NCBI RefSeq assembly: GCF_000472425.1
Contig: NZ_AXAI01000028.1
Location: 1-64,000, forward strand
DNA length: 64,000 bases
Reading direction: 5' to 3'
Source of the DNA: Bradyrhizobium sp. Tv2a-2
GTDB taxonomy: Bacteria > Pseudomonadota > Alphaproteobacteria > Rhizobiales > Xanthobacteraceae
Shown here: positions 33,894 to 42,404 of the stretch, one piece after another
How the letters are laid out: each line of letters opens with the position of its first letter
Numbering within the stretch: position 1 is the first letter of the stretch
Position numbers and translations under genes: made by a program
Notes under the pieces: generated by a model
Database searches by the model: none
The model's input: only the letters and a program-made list of their open reading frames with translations
Told to the model about the DNA's origin: nothing

Positions 33894-35765
33894 TCAGATA
33901 CGCGGCAGGCCGAGCGGTCGGACCTCGCGTTCCTGCGCGGCGAGCCGGATCGCCGCATTGGCCGCGCCAAATCCGCGGTAGTTGCGCCGCTCGACGATCT
34001 CGAAAAAGAACCGCTCATCGAAGATGTGGGTGTAGATCTGGAAGAACTCGCCGTCGCCCTCGCGGTCGTAGAGGATCCGATTGGCCCGCAGCGCCGCCAT
34101 CGTCTCAGCCGTAAGATCGTACTTCGCTTCGATATCGTCGTAATAATTGTCGGGGATGTCGAGGAACCCCGCGCCGCGCCGCCGCATGTCAGCCACGGCA
34201 GCAAAGATATCATCGCAGATGAAGGCAATATGCTGGACGCCGGAGCCGAAGAATTCGGAGATGAAGCGTGAGGACAAGGTGCGATTGGCGGCCGAGCCGT
34301 TGAGGACAAAGCGCAGGCTCCGGTCGGTATTGATAAGCGCCTGGCTCTGCACCAGCCCTCGGGGGTCGGCGATCTCCTGCTGCGGCAGGCGCTTGAGATC
34401 GAGAATGCCGGTGTAGAACAGGTGCCAGGACAGCATCTCATCATAGGGCATCGATTGCGAGATGTGGTCGACCGCGCGTAACCGGTCGCCGCTCGCATCA
34501 CTGGCGATGGCGTCGAAATCAGTGTCCCAGTTCTTGCCTGCGGTGTCGAGGAAGTAGAGCAAGCTGCCCCCGACGCCATGGATGGCCGGAATTTCCAGCT
34601 CACCCGGCCCGACCGGCTGATAGAATGTACGCGCCTTCAGCGCTTCGGCATGCGCCATCGTGCGCGCGGCGTCTTCGACATCGAGCGCGATCGCGCAGAC
34701 GCCGGGACCATGAGTGACGTAGTGCGAGTGTGCAAAGCCGCCGGCCTCGCAATTGATCACCAGCTCGACCTTGCCTTGCGACCAGCGCTCCACCGCCTTG
34801 CTGCGATGCTTGCCGGTCTTGCGAAAGCCGATCTGGCCGAACAGCTCGGCGAGCTCGGCAGCCTTGGTCTCGTTGACGGCGAATTCCACAAAGCCTGTGC
34901 CGCGGCTCCGCGCCTTGGGCGCGAGCGTTTGTCGCGCAGGTTTCGGCCATTTGGCGGCCACCTGCTCTTCCAGAAGGATCAGCGAGCGCAGGCCGTCGAT
35001 CGCGGTCCGGGCGGAGGAGCCGGCACGGAACTGGTCGTTGAAGATTTCCAGTGACAGCGCCCCCGCATAGCCGGTTGCTGCGATCGCCTCCATGAAGTCA
35101 GCCACCGGGAGATCGCCCTGCCCCGGGAAGCAGCGGAAGTGCCGGCTCCAGGAGAGGATATCGAGCTCGAGCCGTGGCGCGTCAGCCAACTGCACCAGGA
35201 AGATCTTGTCAGCCGGTATGGCGCGAATGGAGCGGGTCGGGAACGCCGGCGCCAGCGCATGGAAACTGTCGAGAATGACGCCGATGGCGGGATGATCGGC
35301 CCGCCGCACGATCTCCCAGGCGTCGCGATAGTCGCTGACATGCCGGCCCCAGGCCAGTGCCTCGTAGCCGACGCGCAGGCCCCGCGCCGCCGCTCGCTCG
35401 CCGAGCTCGCGCAGATCGTCGGCGGTGCGATCGATGCCGCCGAGTGAGGCCGGCGAGACGCTGCTGCAGACCAGGAGCAGATCGGTCCCCAACGCTTGCA
35501 TGAGGTCGAATTTGCGTTCGGCGCGGATAAAATTGCGCGTGCGCTGAGGCTCGGGCATGCCCTCGAAATCGCGGAACGGTTGGTAGGCGCAAATCTCTAA
35601 GCCAAGGTCGCGGCAGAGCGCGGCGACCTCGCGCGGGCCGGCGCCGAACGACAACAGGTCGTTCTCGAAAATCTCGACCGCCTCGAAACCTGCCGCGGCG
35701 GCTGCGCGGAGCTTTTCGTCGAGCGCGCCTGACAACGAAACCGTGGCAATCGAGCGCTTGTTCAT
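33894..35765 (-). CDS. quiC: 3-dehydroshikimate dehydratase (QuiC-type, two-domain), 623 aa
   Basis: The N-terminal half is a sugar-phosphate-isomerase-like TIM barrel with metal ligands in VGYEALAWGRHV (Glu), VILDSFHALA (Asp, His), FLVQLADAP (Gln) and LSLEIFND (Glu). The C-terminal half is a pair of VOC domains like hydroxyphenylpyruvate dioxygenase (VDHISQSMPYDEML, VQHIAFICDDIFA, FFEIVERR). This fusion is known as QuiC1 and converts 3-dehydroshikimate to protocatechuate. It is the last gene of the transporter operon, overlapping livF by four bases. The aroE-family gene at the start of the run supports the role. Confidence 0.85.
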   Translation of the reverse strand: MNKRSIATVSLSGALDEKLRAAAAAGFEAVEIFENDLLSFGAGPREVAALCRDLGLEICAYQPFRDFEGMPEPQRTRNFIRAERKFDLMQALGTDLLLVCSSVSPASLGGIDRTADDLRELGERAAARGLRVGYEALAWGRHVSDYRDAWEIVRRADHPAIGVILDSFHALAPAFPTRSIRAIPADKIFLVQLADAPRLELDILSWSRHFRCFPGQGDLPVADFMEAIAATGYAGALSLEIFNDQFRAGSSARTAIDGLRSLILLEEQVAAKWPKPARQTLAPKARSRGTGFVEFAVNETKAAELAELFGQIGFRKTGKHRSKAVERWSQGKVELVINCEAGGFAHSHYVTHGPGVCAIALDVEDAARTMAHAEALKARTFYQPVGPGELEIPAIHGVGGSLLYFLDTAGKNWDTDFDAIASDASGDRLRAVDHISQSMPYDEMLSWHLFYTGILDLKRLPQQEIADPRGLVQSQALINTDRSLRFVLNGSAANRTLSSRFISEFFGSGVQHIAFICDDIFAAVADMRRRGAGFLDIPDNYYDDIEAKYDLTAETMAALRANRILYDREGDGEFFQIYTHIFDERFFFEIVERRNYRGFGAANAAIRLAAQEREVRPLGLPRI

Positions 35766-36499
35766 GCTGCCGTCTCCTCCATGGCACCGCCCAGGAACAA
35801 CTGCCCGATGCGGGGATCGTGCAGCACGCGATCCGCCTTGTCGGCGAGCCGCGTCTGGCCGAGCTCGAGCACAATGGCATGGTCGGAGATTTCGAGCGCC
35901 GATCGCGCGTTCTGCTCGATCATCAGGATGGAGACGCCGCGATCGCGCAGGTTTTGCAGGATCTTGAACGTCTGCTGCACCATCAGCGGCGATAGCCCGA
36001 TCGAGGGCTCGTCGATCAGCACCAGTTGCGGATCGAGCAGCAGCGAGCGCGCGATCTCGAGCTGCTTCTGCTCGCCGCCGGATAGCGTGGAAGCCTGTTG
36101 CGCCGACTTCCGCCGCAGCGCCGGGAACAGGTCGAGCGCGGCTTCGATGCGGCTCGCAACATCGATCCCGCGCCCGGCCGCGACGCCGCCGAGCTCGATG
36201 TTGTGGCGCACCGACAGCTCTGCAAAGATGTTGCGTCCCTGCGGCACGTAGCAGATGCCGGCATTGAGCAGCGCGCGCTGGCTCAATCCCACGACATCAC
36301 GGTCCTTGAAGACGATCTTGCCCTCGCGCAGCTTCAACAGCCCGAAGATCGCCTTGAACACGGTTGACTTGCCGGCGCCGTTCGGGCCGATCACCGTCGT
36401 GATCGCGGCTCGCGGCACCGAAAAGGTGGTGCCGTTCAGGATCGTCATCTTGCCGTAGCCACCGATGAGGTTGTGAACGGATAGGATGCTGTCGCTCAC
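35762..36499 (-). CDS. livF: ABC transporter ATPase, LivF type, 245 aa
   Basis: Walker A GPNGAGKSTV, signature LSGGEQKQLEIARSL, Walker B LVLIDEPSIGLSP and the LivF-like IEQNARSALEISDHAIVLE. It powers a branched-chain-amino-acid-type uptake system. Here the neighbouring quiC and aroE suggest the cargo is shikimate, quinate or a related hydroxy acid rather than leucine. The start is ten bases downstream of livG. Confidence 0.9.
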   Translation of the reverse strand: MSDSILSVHNLIGGYGKMTILNGTTFSVPRAAITTVIGPNGAGKSTVFKAIFGLLKLREGKIVFKDRDVVGLSQRALLNAGICYVPQGRNIFAELSVRHNIELGGVAAGRGIDVASRIEAALDLFPALRRKSAQQASTLSGGEQKQLEIARSLLLDPQLVLIDEPSIGLSPLMVQQTFKILQNLRDRGVSILMIEQNARSALEISDHAIVLELGQTRLADKADRVLHDPRIGQLFLGGAMEETAA

Positions 36500-36509
36500 G
36501 GCTTTGCCC

Positions 36510-37253
36510 TCAATGTCCGAGATAGGCGTCGATCACGGCCGGGTTGGCCCGCACCTCGTCCGGCCGTCCCATTGCCAGCACCCTGCCCTCCGCCATCACC
36601 ATGACGCGCGAGCAGAGCGACATCACGAATTCCATGTTGTGCTCGATCACCACGAAGGTCGCGTTCTTCTCGCGATTGATCGCAACCAGCCTGTCCTTCA
36701 GATCTGCCAGCATCGAGGGATTGACGCCGCCGGCGGGTTCGTCGAGCAGTACCAGTCGTGGCCCGCCCATGAAGGCCATGGCGGCATCGAGCAGCTTTTG
36801 TTGGCCGTAGGAGAGACCGCCGGCCTGCTCGCCCGCGAGATGCTCGAGCTTGAAAAAGCCGATCATCTGGTTGGCGGCCCCTGTCAGTCCGGCATCCGAG
36901 CGGCCGAACAGGCGCGACGTCATGCTGCCCTGGTGCTCCTGTCCCGCGAGGATCAGGTTTTCGCGCACTGACAGTTTGGGAAACACCTGCAGGAGTTGGA
37001 ACGTGCGGCTGACGCCCAACCGATTGAGCTCGGAGGGGCGCATGCCGGTGACGGTTCGGCCGTCGAGCCTGACCTCGCCCGTGGTCGGTGTCAGCTGACC
37101 GAGAATGCAGTTGAACAGCGTTGACTTGCCGCAGCCATTTGGGCCGATCAGGCCGAGGATCTCGCCCTCATGGACGTCGAAGCTGACACCGCTGACGGCC
37201 GTGATGCCGCCAAAGCTCTTCTTGATGTTGGTGACTTCGAGAACCGCGCTCAT
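36510..37253 (-). CDS. livG: ABC transporter ATPase, LivG type, 247 aa
   Basis: Walker A GPNGCGKSTLFN, signature LSYGQQKLLDAAMA, Walker B LVLLDEPAGGVNP and FVVIEHNMEFVMSLC. The start at 37253 overlaps the livM stop by four bases (ATGA). Second ATPase of the hydrophilic/aromatic acid ABC system. Confidence 0.9.
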   Translation of the reverse strand: MSAVLEVTNIKKSFGGITAVSGVSFDVHEGEILGLIGPNGCGKSTLFNCILGQLTPTTGEVRLDGRTVTGMRPSELNRLGVSRTFQLLQVFPKLSVRENLILAGQEHQGSMTSRLFGRSDAGLTGAANQMIGFFKLEHLAGEQAGGLSYGQQKLLDAAMAFMGGPRLVLLDEPAGGVNPSMLADLKDRLVAINREKNATFVVIEHNMEFVMSLCSRVMVMAEGRVLAMGRPDEVRANPAVIDAYLGH

Positions 37254-38248
37254 TGCACCGTCTCCAGTCTCGATTTTGCGACGGCGCGGAGCGCGGACGC
37301 GGTCTTGGTGCGGCGATTGGCGAGGAAGCGATCGAGTATCCCCAGGATGCCGGTCGGCGACCAGATCAGGAGCACGATGACCGCGATCGCGTAGAGCATC
37401 AGGTAATACCCCTGCGTGAAGCGCAGCCATTCCGGGAGCAGCACGGCAATCATGGCGCCAAGGAAGGGACCGAAGAAGAAGCCGGAGCCGCCGACGATCA
37501 CCATCATCAACAGGTCGAGCGAGAGCGACAGGTTGAACGGCACCGGATCGATGTATTGCGTGAGCGGCGCATAGAGCCCGCCGGCGACGCCGCCAAGCGC
37601 CGAGCCGATCGCAAAGGCCATCAGCGTATAGCGGCGGGTGTCGACGCCCAGCGACTGCGCGCGCAACGGATTTTCGCGCAGTGACATGAAGGCACGCCCC
37701 CAGGGCGAACGGATCAGCCACCAAACCGCCAGCGACACGATCGCGAGCGAGCCGAGGCAGAGATAATAGAACGGGAGCGGCTTGTTGGTGGCGAAGCCGA
37801 AAATATGCGGCCGCGGAATGTTGCTGATGCCGTAGATGCCTCCCGTGAGCCAGCTCTCGTTGCGGAACACCAGGAAGGCCAGCGTCGAGAAGGCGAGCGT
37901 GACGAAAGCGAGATAATGGTGCTGCACCCGCAGCGCCGGATAGCCAAGCAGCCAGCCGATGATAAAGCTCGTGAGGATCGAAACCCCAAGCGCCGCCGGC
38001 AGCGGCCAGCCGTGGGTGGTCAGGATCGCACTGGCATAGGCGCCGACGCCGACGAATGCGCCCTGCGCCAGTGACACCTGCCCGGCATAGCCCAACGTCA
38101 GGTTCAGTCCCATCGCGGCGATGGTCATCACCGCCCATTGGCTCAGGATGAACAGGCCATAACGGTTGAAATTGGCGGGGATCGCGATCAAGGCGGCGAT
38201 CACCACGAGTCCCGCCGCAATCCGGAGATATCTGCCGTTCGCGCTCAC
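37250..38248 (-). CDS. livM: ABC transporter permease, LivM type, 332 aa
   Basis: About nine hydrophobic segments, with the conserved GYAGQVSLAQGAFVGVGAYA after the second and LRENPLRAQSLGVDTRRYTL in the coupling region. It overlaps livG and livH by four bases each, so translation of the set is likely coupled. Confidence 0.9.
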   Translation of the reverse strand: MSANGRYLRIAAGLVVIAALIAIPANFNRYGLFILSQWAVMTIAAMGLNLTLGYAGQVSLAQGAFVGVGAYASAILTTHGWPLPAALGVSILTSFIIGWLLGYPALRVQHHYLAFVTLAFSTLAFLVFRNESWLTGGIYGISNIPRPHIFGFATNKPLPFYYLCLGSLAIVSLAVWWLIRSPWGRAFMSLRENPLRAQSLGVDTRRYTLMAFAIGSALGGVAGGLYAPLTQYIDPVPFNLSLSLDLLMMVIVGGSGFFFGPFLGAMIAVLLPEWLRFTQGYYLMLYAIAVIVLLIWSPTGILGILDRFLANRRTKTASALRAVAKSRLETVQ

Positions 38249-39120
38249 ACCGTGCGCTCCTCGGAACGGCCCAACAGGCCCTGCGGACGGAACAGGATGA
38301 TGACGATCAGGAAAATCAGCGGCACCGCGGCGCGGTACTGGGTCGAGACATAGGCGGCCGAGAGGTTATCGAGCACGCCGATCAAGAGGCCGCCCGCAAT
38401 GGCCCCGCGCACCTGGTTGAAGCCGCCCACGATAGCCGCGATGAAGGCCGCCTGCCCCAGCACCTCGCCGCTCGAGAATTTGGCGAGATAAATCGGCGTG
38501 ATCAGAAGGGAAGCGAGCGCGACCAGCACCGCATTGATGAGAAAGGTCAGGAGGATCATGCGTTCGACGGGCACGCCGATGATGCGTGCGACAGTCGGAT
38601 TCTGCGCCGCAGCCTGCATCTGGTGGCCGAGCGAGGTGCGGTTGAGCAGCGCCGTCAGACCCATCACGGCAAGGATCGCTACGACAAAGACACCCAGGCT
38701 CTGCAGCGATATGACATGGCCGAAGACCGAAATGTCGTTCGTGGGAACGATGGACGGAAACGGCGAGGCCTCCGCAGAGAAGAACTGCTTCACCGCCTCC
38801 TTCATGCCGATCGCGAGCGCCATGGTCGCGATGGCGAGGGGGAGCACGCCATGGCGCAGCATCGGGTCGACCAGCAGCATCTTGAAGGCGAGGCCGAGCA
38901 GTATCATCGAGAGCAGGATGCCGATGACGATGGCGAGCCAGAACGGCGCGCCCGCATGCATCGCCGCCAGCATCAAAAACGCCGGCAGCATCACGAACTC
39001 ACCTTGCGCGAAATTGATGGTCTGGGAAGTCTGCCACAGCAGCGTGAACCCGACCGCCACCAGTGCGTAGATTGCACCGGTGGCCAGTCCTGCAACGAGA
39101 AGATCCAGCAGACTGGCCAT
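38245..39120 (-). CDS. livH: ABC transporter permease, LivH type, 291 aa
   Basis: Eight or so membrane segments with INFAQGEFVMLPAFL near the N-terminus and the coupling stretch RTSLGHQMQAAAQNPTVARI. First permease gene, 19 bases after the binding-protein gene. Confidence 0.9.
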   Translation of the reverse strand: MASLLDLLVAGLATGAIYALVAVGFTLLWQTSQTINFAQGEFVMLPAFLMLAAMHAGAPFWLAIVIGILLSMILLGLAFKMLLVDPMLRHGVLPLAIATMALAIGMKEAVKQFFSAEASPFPSIVPTNDISVFGHVISLQSLGVFVVAILAVMGLTALLNRTSLGHQMQAAAQNPTVARIIGVPVERMILLTFLINAVLVALASLLITPIYLAKFSSGEVLGQAAFIAAIVGGFNQVRGAIAGGLLIGVLDNLSAAYVSTQYRAAVPLIFLIVIILFRPQGLLGRSEERTV

Positions 39121-39139
39121 TGCCTGTCCTATCGATGCT

Positions 39140-40279
39140 CTAATGGAGCTTCGGGAGTACCTGCGTCACCACCTGCTTGCCATCGACGACCTCGACCAGG
39201 AAACCCTGACGGTCGATGTCGCCATGTTCGTCAAAGGTGACGTCCATCAGCATGCCGGGCTCCTCAGTGGCCTTGATGGTCAGCCCGTGCAGCGTATCGG
39301 CGAAAGCCTTCGGATCGACCTTGCCCATCTTGTCGGTGGTCGCCTTGACCATGTAGACGGCCAGATAGCCCTTGATGCCGTTGTGATCGGGGACGTAGTT
39401 GTACTTCTTCACGAACTTGTCGCGGAACTGCTTGATCAGATCGACCGGCGCATCGGTGGTCAGCCCGACATGGCCGCGCGCGCCATTGGCGGCGCCTCCG
39501 GCAAGCTCGATCACCTTCTGGCCGACCAGGGTGGTTTCTCCGATCAGCGGCGCGGTCACGCCCTGGCGCTTGATTTCTTTAAGAATGCGCGCGCTCTCTT
39601 CCTCATTGAGATAGATGAAGACGGCATCGGGAGAAGCAGCCTTGATCTTGCTGACGTCGGCTGCGAAATCGCTCTGTCCTGCTTCGGTCGACTGGTCGGC
39701 GACCACGGTGATGCCGAGGCGTCCGAATTCCTTGACAATGACGTCGCGTCCGCCGCGACCGAAATCATTGTTGACCCAGACGACCGCGACCGATCTCGCC
39801 TTGAGCTCGTCATTGATGTATTTCGCCACTTTGGGCATCGACGATTGCTGGCCGAAGGACGTGCGGAACAGAAACTTGTCGCCCATCTGGGTCAGTTCGG
39901 CCGCCTCCCCGCCCATGATCTGGGTGATGCCTGCATCGGCCGCCAACGGCGCTGTCACCTTCACCGAGCCGGAATAGCCCGGCCCAAGCAGCACATAGGG
40001 CTCGTCATCGAGGGCCTTCTGGACCTGGGCGCGTGCCACGCCCGGATTGGACTGGGAATCGGCATGGGTGACCTCGATCTTGCGGCCGAGAATACCGCCC
40101 TTGGCGTTGATCTCCTCGACCGCGAGGTCGATGCCGTTCTTCCAGTTGGTGCCGACGGTAGCGCCGCCGCCCGAGAGTTCGGCGACGTCGGCGAGCTTGA
40201 TCGGCCCGCTCGACTGCGCGAACGCAGCGCTCAAGCTTCCGATCGCAAACAGCGCGCCTGCCAGGATTGTTGGCCTCAT
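39140..40279 (-). CDS. ABC transporter periplasmic binding protein, 379 aa
   Basis: Signal peptide of about 21 residues (MRPTILAGALFAIGS ... FAQS). The mature part has the LivJ-type type I fold: KNGIDLAVEEINAKGGILG, DDEPYVLLGPGYSGSV, VVWVNNDFGRGGRD and NGIKGYLAVYMVK. The ATG at 40279 follows GGAGGAC. The ligand is probably a shikimate-pathway acid, inferred from neighbours. Confidence 0.9.
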   Translation of the reverse strand: MRPTILAGALFAIGSLSAAFAQSSGPIKLADVAELSGGGATVGTNWKNGIDLAVEEINAKGGILGRKIEVTHADSQSNPGVARAQVQKALDDEPYVLLGPGYSGSVKVTAPLAADAGITQIMGGEAAELTQMGDKFLFRTSFGQQSSMPKVAKYINDELKARSVAVVWVNNDFGRGGRDVIVKEFGRLGITVVADQSTEAGQSDFAADVSKIKAASPDAVFIYLNEEESARILKEIKRQGVTAPLIGETTLVGQKVIELAGGAANGARGHVGLTTDAPVDLIKQFRDKFVKKYNYVPDHNGIKGYLAVYMVKATTDKMGKVDPKAFADTLHGLTIKATEEPGMLMDVTFDEHGDIDRQGFLVEVVDGKQVVTQVLPKLH

Positions 40280-40359
40280 TCCTGTCCTCCCTCTGGTCTC
40301 TTTTTTTGTTCTAAGTCTTGCTTCAGTCACCCCGCGGCGGCCTTGGCCCGGCCGTATCG

Positions 40360-41238
40360 TCAGGCGGCGTGGGAAGCGGATTTTCGTTCCGCCATCACGC
40401 GATCGAATGCATCTCCCATGACTTCAGCCGACGGCGCAAGGCCGGTGAACAGCTCGAACGCATCGGCCGCCTGGTAGATCGCCAGTTCCCGCCCCGTCAT
40501 GATACGCGCGCCCTTGGCCTGCGCGGCGAGAAGCAGCGGCGTCATCAACGGCGAGTAGACGGCGTCCGCGACCCACAACCCCTCGTGCAACAATGTCGCC
40601 GGCACCGGCGTCGCCCGGCTCGGCAGCATGCCGACTGGCGTGCCGTTGACGACGCCCGCAGCCCCGCGCAGCGCATCCTCGACGCTGTCGGCAACGACGA
40701 TGCCGTCGCGCGCCGGGAGCAACCTTGCGAGCCTCTCGGCACGCTCGCGCTCTGCATCGAAGATGCGGATCCCTGCTACGTTGAGGCCGGCCAGCGCAAA
40801 GGCGATCGCCTTGCCGACGCCGCCGGCACCGATAATAGCCACCGCGCCGTGACCGGAGGCTTGCACCAGCGGCGCCGCGGCGCGCGCAAATCCTGTGGTG
40901 TCGGTGTTGTGCCCGATCAGCCGGCCGTCCCTCGCGACGACGGTATTGACCGCACCCATTGCGGCTGCCGTCGGCGCGAGCTCATCAAACAGGCCGACGA
41001 CGGCCTCCTTGTAGGGAAAGGTAACATTGACGCCGGCAAAGCCCAGCCGACGCACGCCCTCCAGCATCATGGCCAGTTCGGCCGCACTGGCGCCCGCCAC
41101 CTCGATCAGCTGGTAGTGGCCGCGCAAGCCCAGGGCCTCCGCGGCCCGTTCATGCATCGCGGGCGAAGCCGAGTGTGCAATCGGTGCGCCGATCAGGCCG
41201 GTGAGGAGCTTTTTGGATTGCGCAATTGGTTTGGACAC
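40360..41238 (-). CDS. aroE: Shikimate/quinate dehydrogenase (AroE family), 292 aa
   Basis: N-terminal substrate domain with GAPIAHSASPAMH, the catalytic Lys in NVTFPYKEAVV and Asp in IGHNTDTTGF. The Rossmann part has IIGAGGVGKAIAFAL. A GTG at 41238 is the start. Being in a catabolic-looking operon, it more likely oxidises shikimate or quinate (QuiA/YdiB-like, NAD) than serving aromatic amino acid synthesis; the housekeeping aroE should be elsewhere. Confidence 0.85.
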   Translation of the reverse strand: MSKPIAQSKKLLTGLIGAPIAHSASPAMHERAAEALGLRGHYQLIEVAGASAAELAMMLEGVRRLGFAGVNVTFPYKEAVVGLFDELAPTAAAMGAVNTVVARDGRLIGHNTDTTGFARAAAPLVQASGHGAVAIIGAGGVGKAIAFALAGLNVAGIRIFDAERERAERLARLLPARDGIVVADSVEDALRGAAGVVNGTPVGMLPSRATPVPATLLHEGLWVADAVYSPLMTPLLLAAQAKGARIMTGRELAIYQAADAFELFTGLAPSAEVMGDAFDRVMAERKSASHAA

Positions 41239-41356
41239 GTTCGCCGTCGTCTCGCTTTGCTGCGCTGTCTCCGCAAGCCGCGGAAAACAGGTCTGGATTC
41301 GCGAGAACGATAGCGCTTCCGCAGGCTAACACAATTACCCATTTTTCCGACAGGTC

Positions 41357-41369
41357 TAACATGATGTTA
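41357..41369. promoter_or_regulatory. Palindrome TAACATGATGTTA
   Basis: A perfect 13-base palindrome in the 128-base gap between lysR and aroE, overlapping the lysR stop codon. It could be part of a regulator site or a chance palindrome. Confidence 0.25.
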
Positions 41370-42305
41370 TTTTCGCCGCAGCCGCTGCACCGTACCCCTC
41401 GAGGCTGCTCGTGCCGGCTCCAGCGCCTGCATTTCCGTCCGCAAGACCTGCATGAAATATTCGACGTGGAGCGACAGCGCCGCTCCTCGTTTGACCGCGA
41501 TATAGGTGTCGAAGCGCGTGGGCTCGGCGATCTTGATCAGCTCGATGCCGGGATAGCCGCCATGCGCAACGGTGAACTGGTCGATAATTGCAATCCCCAG
41601 CCCTGCCCTCACCAGCGCGCAGACGGTGGTGCCGAAGCGGGCGCGGATGGTCATGTTGTAGGTAAGCTTATTGCGCGCGAAAATCTCCGCCATGATCCGG
41701 CCATAGGGATCGTTGGGATCGATGCCGATCAGGGGATAGCGCACGATTTCGGCGGCCGAGACTTGCTTGCGACCGGCAAGCTCGTGACCCGGCGGCACGA
41801 TGCAATAAAGTTCGCCGGAAGCAAGCGGCAGGAAGTCGAGGCCGGAGTGGTCGAGCCGGTAGCTCATGGCGACACAATCGCCGCGGCCGAGCATCAGATA
41901 GTCGATGGCTTCCTCGATCTTGAGGATGTTGATGTCGATGCCGAGATCCGGGTAGCGCCGCCGCACCCGCTCGATGGCGCGAGGTACCATCACCTGCGCG
42001 ATCGAGGGCACCGAGCCGATGCGCAATTCCGACAATTCGCCGCGGCCGATCTTGGAGATGATCTCGGTGAGATCGTCGACCTTCTTGTAGACCCCATTGA
42101 TCTGCTCGAAGATGTTTTGCGCTTCCGGCGTCGGAAAATAGCGTCCGTTCTGGCGATGGAAAAAGCGGATGCCGAGCGAGCGTTCGGTGTATTTCACCAG
42201 CCGGCTGATGCCCGGCGCCGACACGTTGAGCAGTTTCGCCGCCCCGCCGATGGTCCCCGTGACCATCACCGCGCGGATCACCTCGACCTGCCGCAGCGTC
42301 ATCAT
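41367..42305 (-). CDS. LysR-type transcription regulator, 312 aa
   Basis: N-terminal helix-turn-helix: TLRQVEVIRAVMVTGTIGGA, AKLLNVSAPGISRLVKYTE. A type II periplasmic-binding-like ligand domain follows (GSVPSIAQVMVP, CALVRAGLGIAIIDQF). The start at 42305 (MMTLRQ) is chosen because a perfect hairpin sits in the 36 bases between it and an earlier ATG at 42341. It is upstream of aroE and the transporter on the same strand and probably controls them in response to shikimate or quinate. Confidence 0.88.
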   Translation of the reverse strand: MMTLRQVEVIRAVMVTGTIGGAAKLLNVSAPGISRLVKYTERSLGIRFFHRQNGRYFPTPEAQNIFEQINGVYKKVDDLTEIISKIGRGELSELRIGSVPSIAQVMVPRAIERVRRRYPDLGIDINILKIEEAIDYLMLGRGDCVAMSYRLDHSGLDFLPLASGELYCIVPPGHELAGRKQVSAAEIVRYPLIGIDPNDPYGRIMAEIFARNKLTYNMTIRARFGTTVCALVRAGLGIAIIDQFTVAHGGYPGIELIKIAEPTRFDTYIAVKRGAALSLHVEYFMQVLRTEMQALEPARAASRGTVQRLRRK

Positions 42306-42314
42306 ATGCCGATA

Positions 42315-42336
42315 CCCCGAAACCGAAGTTTCGGGG
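42315..42336 (-). promoter_or_regulatory. Perfect 9-bp hairpin with TTCG loop in the lysR leader
   Basis: On the minus strand CCCCGAAAC-TTCG-GTTTCGGGG, just upstream of the preferred lysR start. It may end the preceding efflux operon transcript or affect lysR translation. There is no T-tract. Confidence 0.4.
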
Positions 42337-42404
42337 ATCATGTCACGGCGATGCGGCGCCTATCCAGCTGGAATTTGGCCCGGCTGGACCTGGCGTGCGC
42401 CCTG

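Noticed and set aside
33665..34603. 312-residue minus-strand frame overlapping quiC
   Set aside because: Out-of-frame read of quiC; low-complexity Ser/Arg-rich protein with no family.
39080..40477. 465-residue plus-strand frame opposite the ABC binding protein
   Set aside because: Shadow of the binding-protein and aroE genes, which have signal peptide, motifs and ribosome binding sites.
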